This document shows positions 26,629-35,788 of a stretch of 64,000 nt of DNA, in pieces; positions within the stretch are counted from its first letter, which is position 1, and every line of letters begins with the position of its first letter. Position numbers and translations under genes: made by a program. Source of the DNA: Bosea sp. NBC_00550 (GTDB taxonomy: Bacteria > Pseudomonadota > Alphaproteobacteria > Rhizobiales > Beijerinckiaceae); assembly GCF_026020075.1 (NCBI RefSeq), contig NZ_CP102772.1, forward strand, positions 310,001 to 374,000. The letters are read 5' to 3'. The notes under the pieces were generated by a model. It was given only the letters and a program-made list of their open reading frames with translations, made no database searches and was not told where the DNA came from.

Positions 26629-28020
26629 TTAAGCCCCCGTGGCTTCTTCCCTCGCGATCTGCCTCGGGAACTTCGCAATGGCTAGAGCCATAGCTTCCAC
26701 AGTCACATCTCCATAATCATCGCCAGCGGTCCTAGGAGCATGCCCTTGGATCGCATCTACCACGCGGCCATCCATGCCGACTGAGCGGGCCACGGTCTTG
26801 AATCGGTGCCGCCAGCCGTGGTTCGGCATCACGCGGGTATCCTTGACCGTCTCCCGTGCCTCTTCGGCTAGGCGGTTCTTGACCCCTTGGAGCGGCCCAA
26901 GGACGTCTCCTGTTTCTTGGGCTGGCTTGAGGAACAGGTGACCTACCTTGCAGCCCTGCACGAACTCGGGGAAGCCCTTGGCTACAAGATGCTCGTGCAT
27001 CACAACGTCTCGGGCCTCGTCGGTTTTCACCGTGCCTGCCTCAGGACTGATATGGATCACCCAATGGCTGCCTACCCGCTTCAAGTCCTGCTTGCGAAGC
27101 TGACATAGCTCGCCAACACGGGCTCCTGTGTAGGCACATAGCCATGGAATCCACCGCTTCGCATCAAAGGTCTTGGGCTGTTCATTGCCCGGCGTAAGCG
27201 CGTCAGCGGCCTTGAGAAGCGCCTCGGCCTCATCATCCGTGAAGCCTTTAGACCGGGTGATCTTGCGCTTGCCGAGCTTGATGGTGATCCCATGAGTGGG
27301 ATTGCTGGGCATGCGTCGGTTGCTCACTGCCCATCCAAAGAGGGTCTTGAGGCCCGATAGGTCGCTATCCTTCACGGTCTTTGCCGAGATGGGTTTCCCA
27401 GTACGGGGATTGATGGACGATAGACGGTAATCCTTGAAGTCCACGATGTCGTCCGGTGTCACCCGCGAAGCATCGTCATGGCCTAGGAATGTAACAAGGC
27501 TGCTGGTGGTGTTCTTGTAGCTCTCGTGAGTGCTGGGCTTTCTTCCGGCCGCCTTGGCTTCCTCCCACCAGTCTTGGCAGATGCTTGTGAGCGAAGCCTT
27601 TTCATTCGGCGGTGCAGGGAAAGTGGATAGGCCACTCTTGGAGGGCCGCTGCTGGGGTGAGGCCCCGCTCCCCTGAGCGCTTTCCGGTCTCTTGGCTAGC
27701 CAAGGCAGCGCGAGGCCGCCATACGCCTCCTCAGGCTTCACAGCCCCATTGCGGATGCATGCATAAAGCACCGCAAGCTGACCCACGGCAGCACTATTGC
27801 GGGCTGCGGCTAGCGAGCGATCATGCGTCCTCAGGGAAAATCTCACGACACGCCCGAAGGTGGCCCGCACGATCATCTCCTGCCCTGAGGAATCAGGAGG
27901 GAGAGCGAGGGTAGTCTTGTGGCCTCTCAGGCGCTCTTGGAGGTCGCAGGGAACGTGGGCGCAAAATTGATGAAAGCCACTGTCTGACCGCCTTGTTGGT
28001 CGAGGGATTCTCAAGACCAT
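26629..28020 (-). CDS. Tyrosine recombinase (integrase)
   Basis: This 463-residue integrase drives insertion and excision at tRNA-Phe. The N-terminal part begins MVLRIPRPTRRSDSGFHQF, typical of Hyphomicrobiales phage integrases. A SAM-like core-binding domain lies about 142-235. The catalytic domain shows Arg301 (TGARVGELCQL), Lys332, His401 and Arg404 (HGWRHRFK), His427 and Tyr436 (DDYGDV). All key residues are present, so it is probably active. The gene starts about 100 bases inside the right attachment repeat and points into the element. No excisionase was identified. Confidence 0.93.
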   Translation of the reverse strand: MVLRIPRPTRRSDSGFHQFCAHVPCDLQERLRGHKTTLALPPDSSGQEMIVRATFGRVVRFSLRTHDRSLAAARNSAAVGQLAVLYACIRNGAVKPEEAYGGLALPWLAKRPESAQGSGASPQQRPSKSGLSTFPAPPNEKASLTSICQDWWEEAKAAGRKPSTHESYKNTTSSLVTFLGHDDASRVTPDDIVDFKDYRLSSINPRTGKPISAKTVKDSDLSGLKTLFGWAVSNRRMPSNPTHGITIKLGKRKITRSKGFTDDEAEALLKAADALTPGNEQPKTFDAKRWIPWLCAYTGARVGELCQLRKQDLKRVGSHWVIHISPEAGTVKTDEARDVVMHEHLVAKGFPEFVQGCKVGHLFLKPAQETGDVLGPLQGVKNRLAEEARETVKDTRVMPNHGWRHRFKTVARSVGMDGRVVDAIQGHAPRTAGDDYGDVTVEAMALAIAKFPRQIAREEATGA

Positions 28021-28113
28021 TCTACACCGCCCATCAACACCGTTGGGCAGCAGACACTTATGGTGAGAGAGGAAATTCCAGTGTTCTCAAGGCCTTAAGG
28101 CTCAAAAGAGAAC

Positions 28114-28252
28114 AAATGGTGCCCAGGGGCGGAATCGAACCACCGACACTGCGATTTTCAGTCGCATGCTCTACCAACTGAGCTACCTGGGCGCCCCGGG
28201 AGCGCGAAGCGCCGTCCGTGTTGGTTGGGGCGATATAGAGGCTGTCGTCAGG
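28114..28252. repeat. Right attachment repeat (attR)
   Basis: This block is identical over 139 bases to 13729-13867. Host sequence resumes after 28252. Confidence 0.92.
28117..28192 (-). tRNA. tRNA-Phe (GAA), right copy
   Basis: This copy is base-for-base identical to the left copy, including the encoded CCA. Its upstream flank beyond 28252 is host DNA, so it probably keeps the native promoter, while the left copy keeps the native downstream flank. Confidence 0.95.
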
Positions 28253-28345
28253 GCTGTCCAGTCACTTCAGCCGGCTTTCTACAGTCCGTGTTCGGACGGA
28301 GCGGAAACCGGTCGGATTGTGCTGAAGGACGGGACAGCGGCACGC

Positions 28346-28678
28346 TCAAGCCGGGAGCCAGCTCTCTTCCCGCCATTCGGCATGGTCGATCACCGCCGCC
28401 AGGCCATCGACCGCCGCCAGTGCGTCGCGCCGGGCCTGCTCCGATTCGATGATCGCAGCCTGGGCGTACAGGAGTTTGGCGAAGGCGATGACCCGATTCA
28501 CCACCGAGAACGATGCGTCCTGCAGGGCCTGCGTTTCGCGCAAGACCGCATTCAGATGCGCCACATGGCTCTCGGCGCTTTCCTGCAGGGCCTTCGCGGT
28601 GAGAACTCCCGCCTTGAGCAAATCCGCGCGCAGGGTCTCGACGTCGCGCGCCAGCAGCTCCTTCACCCGCTCAGCCAT
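28346..28678 (-). CDS. Small helical hypothetical protein (phasin-like pattern)
   Basis: The 110-residue protein is almost wholly helical with heptad-like hydrophobics (MAERVKELLARDVETLRADLL) and ends EWREESWLPA. No signal peptide or membrane segment is seen. The pattern recalls phasins or other granule-coating proteins but is not diagnostic. It is the first host gene right of the element. Confidence 0.5.
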   Translation of the reverse strand: MAERVKELLARDVETLRADLLKAGVLTAKALQESAESHVAHLNAVLRETQALQDASFSVVNRVIAFAKLLYAQAAIIESEQARRDALAAVDGLAAVIDHAEWREESWLPA

Positions 28679-28844
28679 GGTGCCCCCCGTTGAGGAGATC
28701 GTTATGTCGGCCAGATCGAAAATAGCATCGAATACAGCGGGGATCAGCGCGAAGCCTGACGTTTGGTTAGCCAGTTCTCTACGAGAGATATCGAGATTGC
28801 CGGAAACGCCTCGTGGGACCGGAAGCCGTTCCGGCCGCCGTCCG

Positions 28845-29042
28845 TCAATCCTCGGAATCCTGCGCTATCGGCGTCTCTGCTGGCCGGAAATGCTTGCCGT
28901 TGATGAGGCGAACGAGCGTTCGGATCAGGGCAGCCACGACGATGACCAGCGGGAGCGCCATGACGGCGTTTCCCTCCAGTGCCAGCCAGATCGCCAGGCC
29001 GCAGCTCACGGCGATTCCGATGATGAGCAGGAACTTCATCAT
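28845..29042 (-). CDS. Small two-span membrane protein
   Basis: The 65-residue product starts MMKFLLIIGIAVSCGLAIWLAL and has a second hydrophobic segment (VMALPLVIVVAALIRTLV) followed by a polar tail. A longer in-frame start is possible but adds only Arg- and Cys-rich residues. Function is unknown. Confidence 0.5.
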   Translation of the reverse strand: MMKFLLIIGIAVSCGLAIWLALEGNAVMALPLVIVVAALIRTLVRLINGKHFRPAETPIAQDSED

Positions 29043-29205
29043 GGCGAACAATGACCCTGCTTCGAACTGCCGGCAAGGGGCACGCGAAAGCAGCCGGATT
29101 TCGGTTTCCAAACCACATCTCCACGCGCTTGAACGGCGCTGCAAGGCCCATGCACCCTGCCAAGGAACCGGTTGACGCCATCGCCAGCGCGGGAAAGGAT
29201 GGCGT

Positions 29206-29778
29206 GTGCTTGCCGTCGCAGCTCCCGCGTGTCGGGGCGCTCACCGATGCGGTCTCCAGCGAAGGCGCTTCCTTGCCGGAGCGCTCTCGGTCTTGGCGAC
29301 ATGTCTGGCGGCCACGGACCTCCTCGCCGGTAATCTCACCGCGTGGCCTGCGCAGGCCACGCCGCCGCTTGCGCTCGACCAGCTCGACGGTCCGCTGCGC
29401 GATCTCGCCGGTTTTCGGGGCCGCCCGGTCATCGTCCATTTCTTCGCGACATGGTGCGCGCCCTGCATCGAGGAGATGGCCTCGCTCGATGCGCTGGCGG
29501 CCCGCGCCGATGGACCGTTGACGATCCTCGCCGTCAATGTCGGCGAGGTCGATGCGCGTGTGCGCAACTTCTTCCGCGACCGCCCCGTGCGCTTCCCGAT
29601 CCTGCTCGACCGCGACCGGGCAGTGATGAAGCGCTGGCAAGTGGAAGGGTTGCCGACGAGCTTCGTGCTCGATCGCGAGCAGCGGCCCGCACTGATGACC
29701 GCCGAACCGCTCGACTGGACCAGCCCGAAGGTGCTGGCAGCGCTGGGGGCCTTGGCGCTGCGAAGCCAAACGCAATGA
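29206..29778 (+). CDS. TlpA/ResA-like thioredoxin-fold protein
   Basis: The 190-residue product has a Tat-like or membrane-anchor N-terminus (RRRFLAGALSVLATCLAA) and then a thioredoxin fold with the redox pair WCAPC in VIVHFFATWCAPCIEEM. GLPTSFVLDREQ contains the cis-Pro region. It is probably periplasmic and reduces or isomerises disulfides in exported proteins. A Tat-exported transglutaminase gene follows after 27 bases and is likely cotranscribed. Confidence 0.8.
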   Translation: MLAVAAPACRGAHRCGLQRRRFLAGALSVLATCLAATDLLAGNLTAWPAQATPPLALDQLDGPLRDLAGFRGRPVIVHFFATWCAPCIEEMASLDALAARADGPLTILAVNVGEVDARVRNFFRDRPVRFPILLDRDRAVMKRWQVEGLPTSFVLDREQRPALMTAEPLDWTSPKVLAALGALALRSQTQ

Positions 29779-29805
29779 CCACCAACGATACAAGAGAGGG
29801 AGCCC

Positions 29806-30903
29806 ATGATGATCAGCCGACGCGACATGCTCAGGACCGGTGCCGCCGCGGGGACGGCGCTTCTGCTGCCGCGCGAGGGCTTCGCGCAGGCGGTCCCCTT
29901 CGCCCCCAAGCCCGGCAAATGGCGCGATTTCGAGGTGGTGACACGGCTCGATCTCGCAGGGCAGGGGAAGACGCAGGCCTGGATTCCGCTGCCCTCCGTC
30001 GCAGAGGCCGAATGGATCAAGCCCGGCCGCAATGATTGGCAGAGCAATGCAGGTTCTGCGGAGGTTGTGCGCGATCCGAAGTACGGCGCTCAGATGCTGC
30101 ATGTCGTCTTCAAGGAAGGTGAGGCAGCTCCCTCCGTCGAGGTCAGGAGCCGCTTCTCGCTGCGTGATCGCGCGGAGGACTTCGCTGCGGGCCAGAAGGC
30201 TGCGCTGAGCCCGGCGGATCGCAAGCTCTATCTGGAGGCGACCGAGCTGATGCCGACCGACGGCATCGTCAAGGAAACTGCCGACAAGGCGAGCGCTGGC
30301 AAGGCGAGCGATGTTGAGAAGGCGCTCGCGATCTACCAATGGGTCGTCGAGAACACGTTCCGCGACGCAAAGACGCGCGGTTGCGGCACAGGCGATGTCG
30401 CCTCGATGCTGCGCACCGGCAATCTCGGCGGCAAATGCGCCGATCTGAACGCGCTCTATGTCGCGCTGGTGCGCGCCGCCGGCATTCCGGCGCGGGACAT
30501 CTACGGCATTCGCGTCGCGCCCTCGCAGTTCGGCTACAAGAGCCTGGGCGCGGGCTCGGAGGTGATCACCAAGGCGCAGCATTGCCGCGCCGAGGTCTGG
30601 CTCGAAGGCCATGGCTGGGTCGCGACCGATCCGGCCGATGTCCGCAAGGTCGTGCTCGAGGAGCCGCCCGGCAACAACGCGATCGACAATCCGAAGGTGG
30701 TGGCGGCGCGCGACGTCCTGTTCGGCGCCTGGGAGGGCAACTGGCTCGGCTACAACATGGCGCATGACCTCGAACTGCCGGGCTCGAAGCACAAGGTCGG
30801 CTTCCTGATGTATCCGCAGGCGGAGGTAGCGGGCGCCCTGCTCGATTGCCTTGATCCCGACACCTTCAAATACACGATCAAGGCGGCCGAGATCACCGCC
30901 TGA
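29806..30903 (+). CDS. Tat-exported transglutaminase-like protein
   Basis: The N-terminus [21 protein letters not shown] is a twin-arginine signal. The transglutaminase-like catalytic triad is Cys211 (GGKCADLN), His269 (GHGW) and Asp275 (ATDPAD). The 365-residue length fits the bacterial TGc superfamily. It likely cleaves or links periplasmic peptides or amides. A GAGAGGG ribosome site precedes the ATG. A strong hairpin follows the stop, separating it from selD. Confidence 0.85.
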   Translation: MMISRRDMLRTGAAAGTALLLPREGFAQAVPFAPKPGKWRDFEVVTRLDLAGQGKTQAWIPLPSVAEAEWIKPGRNDWQSNAGSAEVVRDPKYGAQMLHVVFKEGEAAPSVEVRSRFSLRDRAEDFAAGQKAALSPADRKLYLEATELMPTDGIVKETADKASAGKASDVEKALAIYQWVVENTFRDAKTRGCGTGDVASMLRTGNLGGKCADLNALYVALVRAAGIPARDIYGIRVAPSQFGYKSLGAGSEVITKAQHCRAEVWLEGHGWVATDPADVRKVVLEEPPGNNAIDNPKVVAARDVLFGAWEGNWLGYNMAHDLELPGSKHKVGFLMYPQAEVAGALLDCLDPDTFKYTIKAAEITA

Positions 30904-30910
30904 ACCGTCT

Positions 30911-30937
30911 CGGCCGGACACGCGCCGTGTCCGGCCG
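30911..30937 (+). terminator. Hairpin between transglutaminase gene and selD
   Basis: CGGCCGGACAC and its complement GTGTCCGGCCG form a perfect 11-bp stem around a GCGCC loop, followed by GCTTTGCC. Only three T follow, so it is a weak intrinsic terminator or an attenuating hairpin ahead of selD. Confidence 0.55.
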
Positions 30938-30955
30938 GCTTTGCCCCGGAGACCG

Positions 30956-32035
30956 ATGATGAGTGAAACGATCGAGCGCGAGGCGCCCGTGCGGCCGGCC
31001 GCTCCGAGGCTGACCAGCTTGGCGCATGGCGGTGGCTGTGGCTGCAAGCTGGCGCCTTCCGTGCTGCAGCAGCTTCTGGCCGAGCATCCGGCCGCAGGTC
31101 CCGACAAGCAACTGCTCGTCGGCACCGAGACGGGTGACGACGCCGCCGTCTGGCAGATCGATGACGATACCTGCGTCGTCGCGACCACCGACTTCTTCAT
31201 GCCGATGGTCGACGATCCCCATGATTTCGGCCGCATCGCCGCGACCAATGCGATCTCCGACGTCTACGCCATGGGCGGCAAGCCGATCATGGCGCTGGCG
31301 ATCCTCGGCATGCCGCTCGACAAGCTTCCGATCGAGACGACCCGCGAAATCCTGAAGGGTGGCGCCTCGATCTGCGCCGAGGCCGGCATCCCGGTCGCCG
31401 GCGGCCATTCGATCGACGCGCCCGAGCCGATCTACGGTCTCGCCGTGATCGGGCTGGTGAAGCCTCGGAATTTGCGCCGCAACAGCGGAGCCAGGCCCGG
31501 CGATACGCTGATCCTGACCAAGGCGCTCGGCGTCGGCATCTATTCGGCTGCGTTCAAGAAGGAGCAGCTTTCTCCGGCCGCCTATGACGAGATGCTGGCA
31601 TCGGTGACGCTGCTCAACCGCATCGGTGCCGAACTCGCGAAGGACGACGACGTCCACGCCATCACCGACGTCACCGGTTTCGGCATCCTCGGCCATGGGC
31701 TGGAGATGGGGCGCGCCTCGGGCGCGACGCTGAAGCTGAATCTCGCCGATCTGCCGTTCCTGTCGCAGGCCGAGCGATTGGCGCAGGAAGGACGGGTTAC
31801 CGGAGCCTCCCACCGCAACTGGGCGAGCTATGGCGAGGGCGTCGCGCTGCCGGTCGGGCTGCCCGACTGGCAACGCCATCTAATGACCGATCCGCAGACC
31901 TCGGGCGGGCTGCTGGTCTCCTGCAAGGCGGAGCGGGCGTCGGATCTGCTGGCGCAGGTCAAGAGCGCCGGCTATCCGGCGGCGCGGATCATCGGCTCGG
32001 TCGAGGCAGGACCGGGTCGGGTGGTGGTGGTCTGA
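30956..32035 (+). CDS. selD: Selenide, water dikinase
   Basis: SelD makes selenophosphate from selenide and ATP, the donor for selenocysteine synthesis. The 359-residue protein has the Gly-rich loop [11 protein letters not shown] with Cys (not Sec) at the active position and the catalytic Lys next to it. [31 protein letters not shown] and [15 protein letters not shown] are family blocks. Two consecutive ATGs make the start ambiguous by one codon. It converges on the selA-selB-selC cluster that uses its product. Confidence 0.96.
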   Translation: MMSETIEREAPVRPAAPRLTSLAHGGGCGCKLAPSVLQQLLAEHPAAGPDKQLLVGTETGDDAAVWQIDDDTCVVATTDFFMPMVDDPHDFGRIAATNAISDVYAMGGKPIMALAILGMPLDKLPIETTREILKGGASICAEAGIPVAGGHSIDAPEPIYGLAVIGLVKPRNLRRNSGARPGDTLILTKALGVGIYSAAFKKEQLSPAAYDEMLASVTLLNRIGAELAKDDDVHAITDVTGFGILGHGLEMGRASGATLKLNLADLPFLSQAERLAQEGRVTGASHRNWASYGEGVALPVGLPDWQRHLMTDPQTSGGLLVSCKAERASDLLAQVKSAGYPAARIIGSVEAGPGRVVVV

Positions 32036-32045
32036 AAAGCCCCGC

Positions 32046-32149
32046 CGTCATTCTCGGGCGCCGCTCCGCGGCGACCCGAGAATCTCTTGCCGGAAGAGGC
32101 GGAGGAGCCTCCGTGTCCGGAGATGCTCGGGGCAAGCCCGAGCATGACG
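32046..32149. repeat. Palindromic extragenic repeat, copy 2
   Basis: The block begins CGTCATTCTCGGG and ends GAGCATGACG, with internal palindromes, like the copy at 4032. It lies between the convergent selD and the 126-residue gene. Confidence 0.7.
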
Positions 32150-32175
32150 CAATTCTTCAGGCTGGCGGGAACTGC

Positions 32176-32556
32176 TCAAGCCTCCTGAACCTCCAGGTTC
32201 CGCCCCCAGACATCGAAGAAGGCGCCCTTGTTGAGGACCAGCCGGTCCTCGCGCAAGGCGCTCTCGAGTTCGCGCAGCCGGGCGCGGGCGATCTCGTCGG
32301 GCACCAGCCCGCCATCGTCGTCGCGCGTTGGGAAGAAGGCGGCGCCATCCCAGTTCACGCCCGCGCCCCGCAGCATCATGACGATATCGCCCCAGTCGAT
32401 CTCGTCGCCGACGATGTGGACGAAGGTCGAGCGCAGCGGTTCGACCTTCGGATCGGCGATCTTCACCAGCACGATCAGCGCGGTGAAAGGCCCCTTGCGA
32501 AAGAGCTTCCAGAGCCAGCGGTCGAAGTCGGTCCCGAGCCCTCTAGAAGTCGACAC
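32176..32556 (-). CDS. Conserved-looking protein downstream of selC, 126 residues
   Basis: The likely start is a GTG at 32556 that overlaps the end of the preceding 155-residue gene (GTGTCGACTTCTAG). The protein reads FDRWLWKLFRKGPFTALIVLVKIADPKVEPLRS at its start and ends AFFDVWGRNLEVQEA. It has no signal peptide or known motif. The overlap with its neighbour implies coupled translation. The position at the end of the selA-selB-selC run suggests, but does not prove, a selenium or formate dehydrogenase role. Confidence 0.6.
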   Translation of the reverse strand: MSTSRGLGTDFDRWLWKLFRKGPFTALIVLVKIADPKVEPLRSTFVHIVGDEIDWGDIVMMLRGAGVNWDGAAFFPTRDDDGGLVPDEIARARLRELESALREDRLVLNKGAFFDVWGRNLEVQEA

Positions 32557-33010
32557 GCGGCGTCTCTGGCATGTAGCGATCGAACAGGGCGTAGAAATCG
32601 CTGCCGGTCTCGGTGCGGTACCAGTCCTCGAAGCTACGCAGCGCATGTTCTGCGTCATCAGCGCGTAGGGCATCCCCATCGGCCATCCCGGCCCGCAAGG
32701 CTTCGAGGAAGGGCACAAGCCGGTCCAGCACGCGCTCCTGTGGAGGGCCGATCTCCTCCCAGCCGAGCGATTGCGCTACGATGAAGCGAGCGCGCGCTAC
32801 CGCTTTTTCGGGGTCTTCGGCATCCGCGATGGCTGCGACCGCGCCGCGCACCAGATTGAGCCGCCGGAAGGCACCGCTGCGGTCATGCGCCAGCGCGGCG
32901 ATCCGCGTCGCAGCTTCCTTGCGATAGCCGTCCTCGGTGTGCCGCGCCGCTTCCGCCGCACGCTCGAAGCGCGCGATCAGGTCGAGGGCAGGGGCGTCCG
33001 CGTCCGTCAT
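32543..33010 (-). CDS. Helical conserved-looking protein immediately after selC, 155 residues
   Basis: The ATG lies 7 bases past the selB frame stop and about 16 bases after the tRNA-Sec 3' end. The protein is helical and acidic, with FEDWYRTETGSDFYALFDRYMP near its C-terminus. No motif is recognised. It overlaps the next gene by 14 bases. Its tight place in the sel cluster points to cotranscription with selB and selC. Confidence 0.65.
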   Translation of the reverse strand: MTDADAPALDLIARFERAAEAARHTEDGYRKEAATRIAALAHDRSGAFRRLNLVRGAVAAIADAEDPEKAVARARFIVAQSLGWEEIGPPQERVLDRLVPFLEALRAGMADGDALRADDAEHALRSFEDWYRTETGSDFYALFDRYMPETPRVDF

Positions 33011-33016
33011 GCCGCC

Positions 33017-35044
33017 TCAGTGAACTGGCGGAAGAGAATGGGAGTCGAACCCACCAGAGACCGTCTGACGGCCCCTCCCGGATTTGAAGTCCGGACGCCC
33101 CACCGGGGACGCTTCTCCTCCATCGGGCATCGCCGGCTGCGGGCCGAACAGGTCGAGCCTTTGCCGGTTGATGCGCCTGAGATCGCCGCGACGGATGGTG
33201 AGGCCGTGGCGATCGAAGAATTCGAGAATCTGGATAGCGACCTTTCGGCCGTTGTCGAGCTTGTCGCGGAATTGCGCCGCATTGAAGCCGGCGGGATGGT
33301 CGCCGGCAAGCCCGGTCGCGATTCCGATCATCTCGGCGAGCGTCGCGCGCAGGAAGAAATGGTCGAGCGCGACTTCGTGGACATCCCCGCGCCGCCCGGC
33401 GAGCCGGAACAGCCGGCGGATATCCTCTTCATGGCGGCCCAGCGTCTGGCCGATATCGCGCACACGCGGCGGCCGGAAACGCTCCTCTCCGTCGATCAGC
33501 GGTGCGATCCGGGCCCAGAGCGCTTCGTCCTCCGGCGAAAGCCGAACCTCGTGGCCGGGCCGGCGCATCCATGAGCCGGCGGCAACGACCGCGCCGTCCT
33601 CTGCCAGCCGCGCCAGAACGGTTCGGAAGAGAGGCGCCGGCAGACGCGGAGCGACGGCGAGGCGCAGGCGCTCCAGCCCCATGCCCGGCAGGTCGGGATG
33701 CTCGCCATGCCAGGCGTCCAGCCGGTCGACGGTGGCTTGCGCCAGCGTCTGCCAATGCTCCGGCAGCATCGCCAATGCGCCGGTCCTGACGAGGCCGAGG
33801 CGCGTGGTCAGCTCATGCACGGCCTCCGCGCCGAGCGCACGGTCGCGCACGAAGCCGTCGAAATCGGCATGATGAGGCGGCACCCGCAGCAGCGCGTTCA
33901 GCGCGTCGGTAGGATCGGCAAGGCAGAGCGCGGCCAATTGCGCAACCCGTTCGGGCGCGCGGCGCCGGCGCTCCGGCGCACGCAGATCGAGGAAGCGCCC
34001 ACCCCCGATCGTGCGCTGGGCGCTGGTGTCGCGCAGCACGAAGCGATCGAGTGCTGCCGCGGCCAGAGGATCGTCAAGGACGAGCTGGGCGAGTGCGGTC
34101 GTACCGGGTGCGATCTCGTCGCCGAGAAGCACGAGGCGCGCGCCCACCTCCGTCGCGGCATGATGCAGGCGGACAGGCTGCCACATCGTCAGCGGCTTCG
34201 TCTCCGACGCCAGGACAGTCACCTCGGCGTCTATCCGCATCGCCGGCATATGCAGAGGCGGCGCCACGACCATGTCGCCATGCCGGATGGCATCCTTGGT
34301 GATACCCGGTCCCGCGAGGTTCAGCGCGCAGCGATCGCCGGCCTGGCCGCGTTCGGCAGGGCGGTTCTGGGCATGGATCGAGCGTATCCGGGCGGGAATT
34401 CCGGTCGGCGAGATGATGACGCCGTCGCCGGACGCGACGTTGCCGGAGAGCACCGTGCCGGTCACGACCGTGCCGGTGCCTTGCAAGGTGAAGCAGCGGT
34501 CGACGGCGAGGCGGAAGGCGCCGTCGTTGCGCCGGGCCTGGATTTCGCGCGCATTGGCAGCAAGGAGCGCGGATAGTTCCGGCAAGCCCGCCCCGTCCAC
34601 CGTCGAGACGGGCAGGATCGGCGCCCCGGCAAAGGGCGTATCGGCCAGCAGGCCAGCGATCTCCGCCTCGACCTCGGCCAGCCTCTCCGCATCGGCCAGA
34701 TCCGCTTTGGTCAGCGCCACGACGGCCTGTCCGATGCCGAGCAGCCGGGCGATGGCGACATGCTCGCGCGTCTGCGGCATCACTCCGTCATCGGCCGCGA
34801 CGACGAGGAGCAGGAGGTCGATGCCCGAGGCTCCCGCCAGCATCGTATGCACGAACTTCTCATGGCCGGGCACGTCGATGAAGCCGACGACGGACCCGTC
34901 GGCTTGCGGCCAATAGGCGAAGCCGAGCGCGATGCTGATGCCGCGTGCCTTCTCCTCCTTCAGTCGGTCGGTGTTGACGCCGGTCAGCCGCCTGACCAGC
35001 GAGGTCTTGCCATGGTCGATATGGCCGGCCGTGCCGATGATCAT
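33017..35044 (-). CDS. selB: Selenocysteine-specific elongation factor
   Basis: SelB delivers Sec-tRNA to UGA codons marked by a SECIS hairpin. The 675-residue frame starts [20 protein letters not shown] (G1 loop) and has [13 protein letters not shown] (G3) and LTKADL (G4). A C-terminal winged-helix region that binds SECIS RNA follows. The frame has no stop before selC and reads straight through the tRNA, so about the last 34 residues ([19 protein letters not shown]...) are tRNA sequence in translation. This tail is longer than the E. coli protein. Confidence 0.96.
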   Translation of the reverse strand: MIIGTAGHIDHGKTSLVRRLTGVNTDRLKEEKARGISIALGFAYWPQADGSVVGFIDVPGHEKFVHTMLAGASGIDLLLLVVAADDGVMPQTREHVAIARLLGIGQAVVALTKADLADAERLAEVEAEIAGLLADTPFAGAPILPVSTVDGAGLPELSALLAANAREIQARRNDGAFRLAVDRCFTLQGTGTVVTGTVLSGNVASGDGVIISPTGIPARIRSIHAQNRPAERGQAGDRCALNLAGPGITKDAIRHGDMVVAPPLHMPAMRIDAEVTVLASETKPLTMWQPVRLHHAATEVGARLVLLGDEIAPGTTALAQLVLDDPLAAAALDRFVLRDTSAQRTIGGGRFLDLRAPERRRRAPERVAQLAALCLADPTDALNALLRVPPHHADFDGFVRDRALGAEAVHELTTRLGLVRTGALAMLPEHWQTLAQATVDRLDAWHGEHPDLPGMGLERLRLAVAPRLPAPLFRTVLARLAEDGAVVAAGSWMRRPGHEVRLSPEDEALWARIAPLIDGEERFRPPRVRDIGQTLGRHEEDIRRLFRLAGRRGDVHEVALDHFFLRATLAEMIGIATGLAGDHPAGFNAAQFRDKLDNGRKVAIQILEFFDRHGLTIRRGDLRRINRQRLDLFGPQPAMPDGGEASPVGRPDFKSGRGRQTVSGGFDSHSLPPVH
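33026..33121 (-). tRNA. selC: tRNA-Sec (UCA)
   Basis: The reverse strand forms a 96-base tRNA with an 8-bp acceptor stem (GGAGGAGA with TCTCTTCC, one G-U), an encoded GCCA end and a long variable arm. The anticodon stem-loop is CCGGACTTCAAATCCGG with anticodon TCA (33085-33087) and the T-arm is GTGGGTTCGACTCCCAT. These are the hallmarks of tRNA-Sec. It lies inside the open selB frame on the same strand. Confidence 0.96.
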
Positions 35045-35047
35045 GGC

Positions 35048-35788
35048 TCAGGCCTCCGCCGGGGAGGCGGCGCGCGCGGCCTTGATGAAGGGCGCCGCGA
35101 GCAGGCTGCCCTTGCCCTCGGCCGAGAGCAGCAGGGTGAGCGCGCGTTCCGCATCCTGCGCCACGCCCTGGCCGAGCAGGGTCGCGGCGCCGAGCATTGC
35201 CTCGGAATCCGGATCGCCCGCCGCCATGCCGCGCTGCCACCAATGCGCGGCGAGGCCTGGATCGCGCTCCACGCCGAGCGCATCGTGATGCATCATGCCG
35301 AGCCGGGTCATGCTGGTGGCGATGCCAGCTTCGGCCGCCGCCTTGGCCCAGCGCAGCGCTTCGTCGCGATCGGCTATCTGGCCGCCTTCCAGCAACATCC
35401 AGGACAGCATGTCCTGCGCCGGCGCGTCGCCCTGCTCGGCGGCGAGGCGATAGAGCCGCAGGGCCTCGTCATCGCTCTGCGCGACGCCCTCGCCCTTGAA
35501 ATGGAGGGCCGCCAGGTTGCGCTGCCCGACCGGGTCGCCGCCCTCGGCCGCAAGCGTCAGCCAGCGCACGGCCAGCGCCGGATCGCGCTCGATGCCGAGC
35601 CCTTCGGCGAAGCAGGCTCCGATATTGTTCTGCGCGCGCCCGACGCCGGCATGCGCGAGCGGCCCCCAGATCGCGAGCGCGGCCCGATGGTCGCCGCGCC
35701 CGACCGCCTCGGTGGCACGCGCCATCGCGGCAGCGACGTTGTCACCGCCGGCCGGCGCCTTCCCGAGCAGTCGGTCAAGCCAGCCCAT
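35048..35788 (-). CDS. Sel1-repeat protein between selA and selB
   Basis: The 246-residue protein contains about five Sel1-like helical repeats (for example [33 protein letters not shown]). It has no signal peptide, so it is probably a cytoplasmic scaffold. Its start lies inside the selA stop region (14-base overlap) and its stop is 3 bases before selB, so the three genes are one tight operon. The role is unknown; an adaptor in Sec synthesis or formate dehydrogenase assembly is only inference. Confidence 0.85.
   Translation of the reverse strand: MGWLDRLLGKAPAGGDNVAAAMARATEAVGRGDHRAALAIWGPLAHAGVGRAQNNIGACFAEGLGIERDPALAVRWLTLAAEGGDPVGQRNLAALHFKGEGVAQSDDEALRLYRLAAEQGDAPAQDMLSWMLLEGGQIADRDEALRWAKAAAEAGIATSMTRLGMMHHDALGVERDPGLAAHWWQRGMAAGDPDSEAMLGAATLLGQGVAQDAERALTLLLSAEGKGSLLAAPFIKAARAASPAEA

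Larger units (their letters stand above)
13729..28252. mobile_element. Integrative element in tRNA-Phe
   Basis: A 14.4-kb segment is bounded by 139-bp direct repeats (13729-13867 and 28114-28252), each containing a whole tRNA-Phe gene. A tyrosine integrase gene begins about 100 bases inside the right repeat. Cargo includes serine recombinases, a phage ejection-like protein, a P-loop replication-like protein, a HEPN-motif protein, tandem repeats and unknown genes. Base composition is visibly lower in GC than the flanks. No capsid, terminase, portal or conjugation genes are seen, so it is a decayed prophage, a phage satellite or another small integrative element. Confidence 0.9.

Noticed and set aside
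13729..28252. Intact prophage
   Set aside because: No terminase, portal, capsid, tail or lysis gene is present apart from one ejection-like protein.
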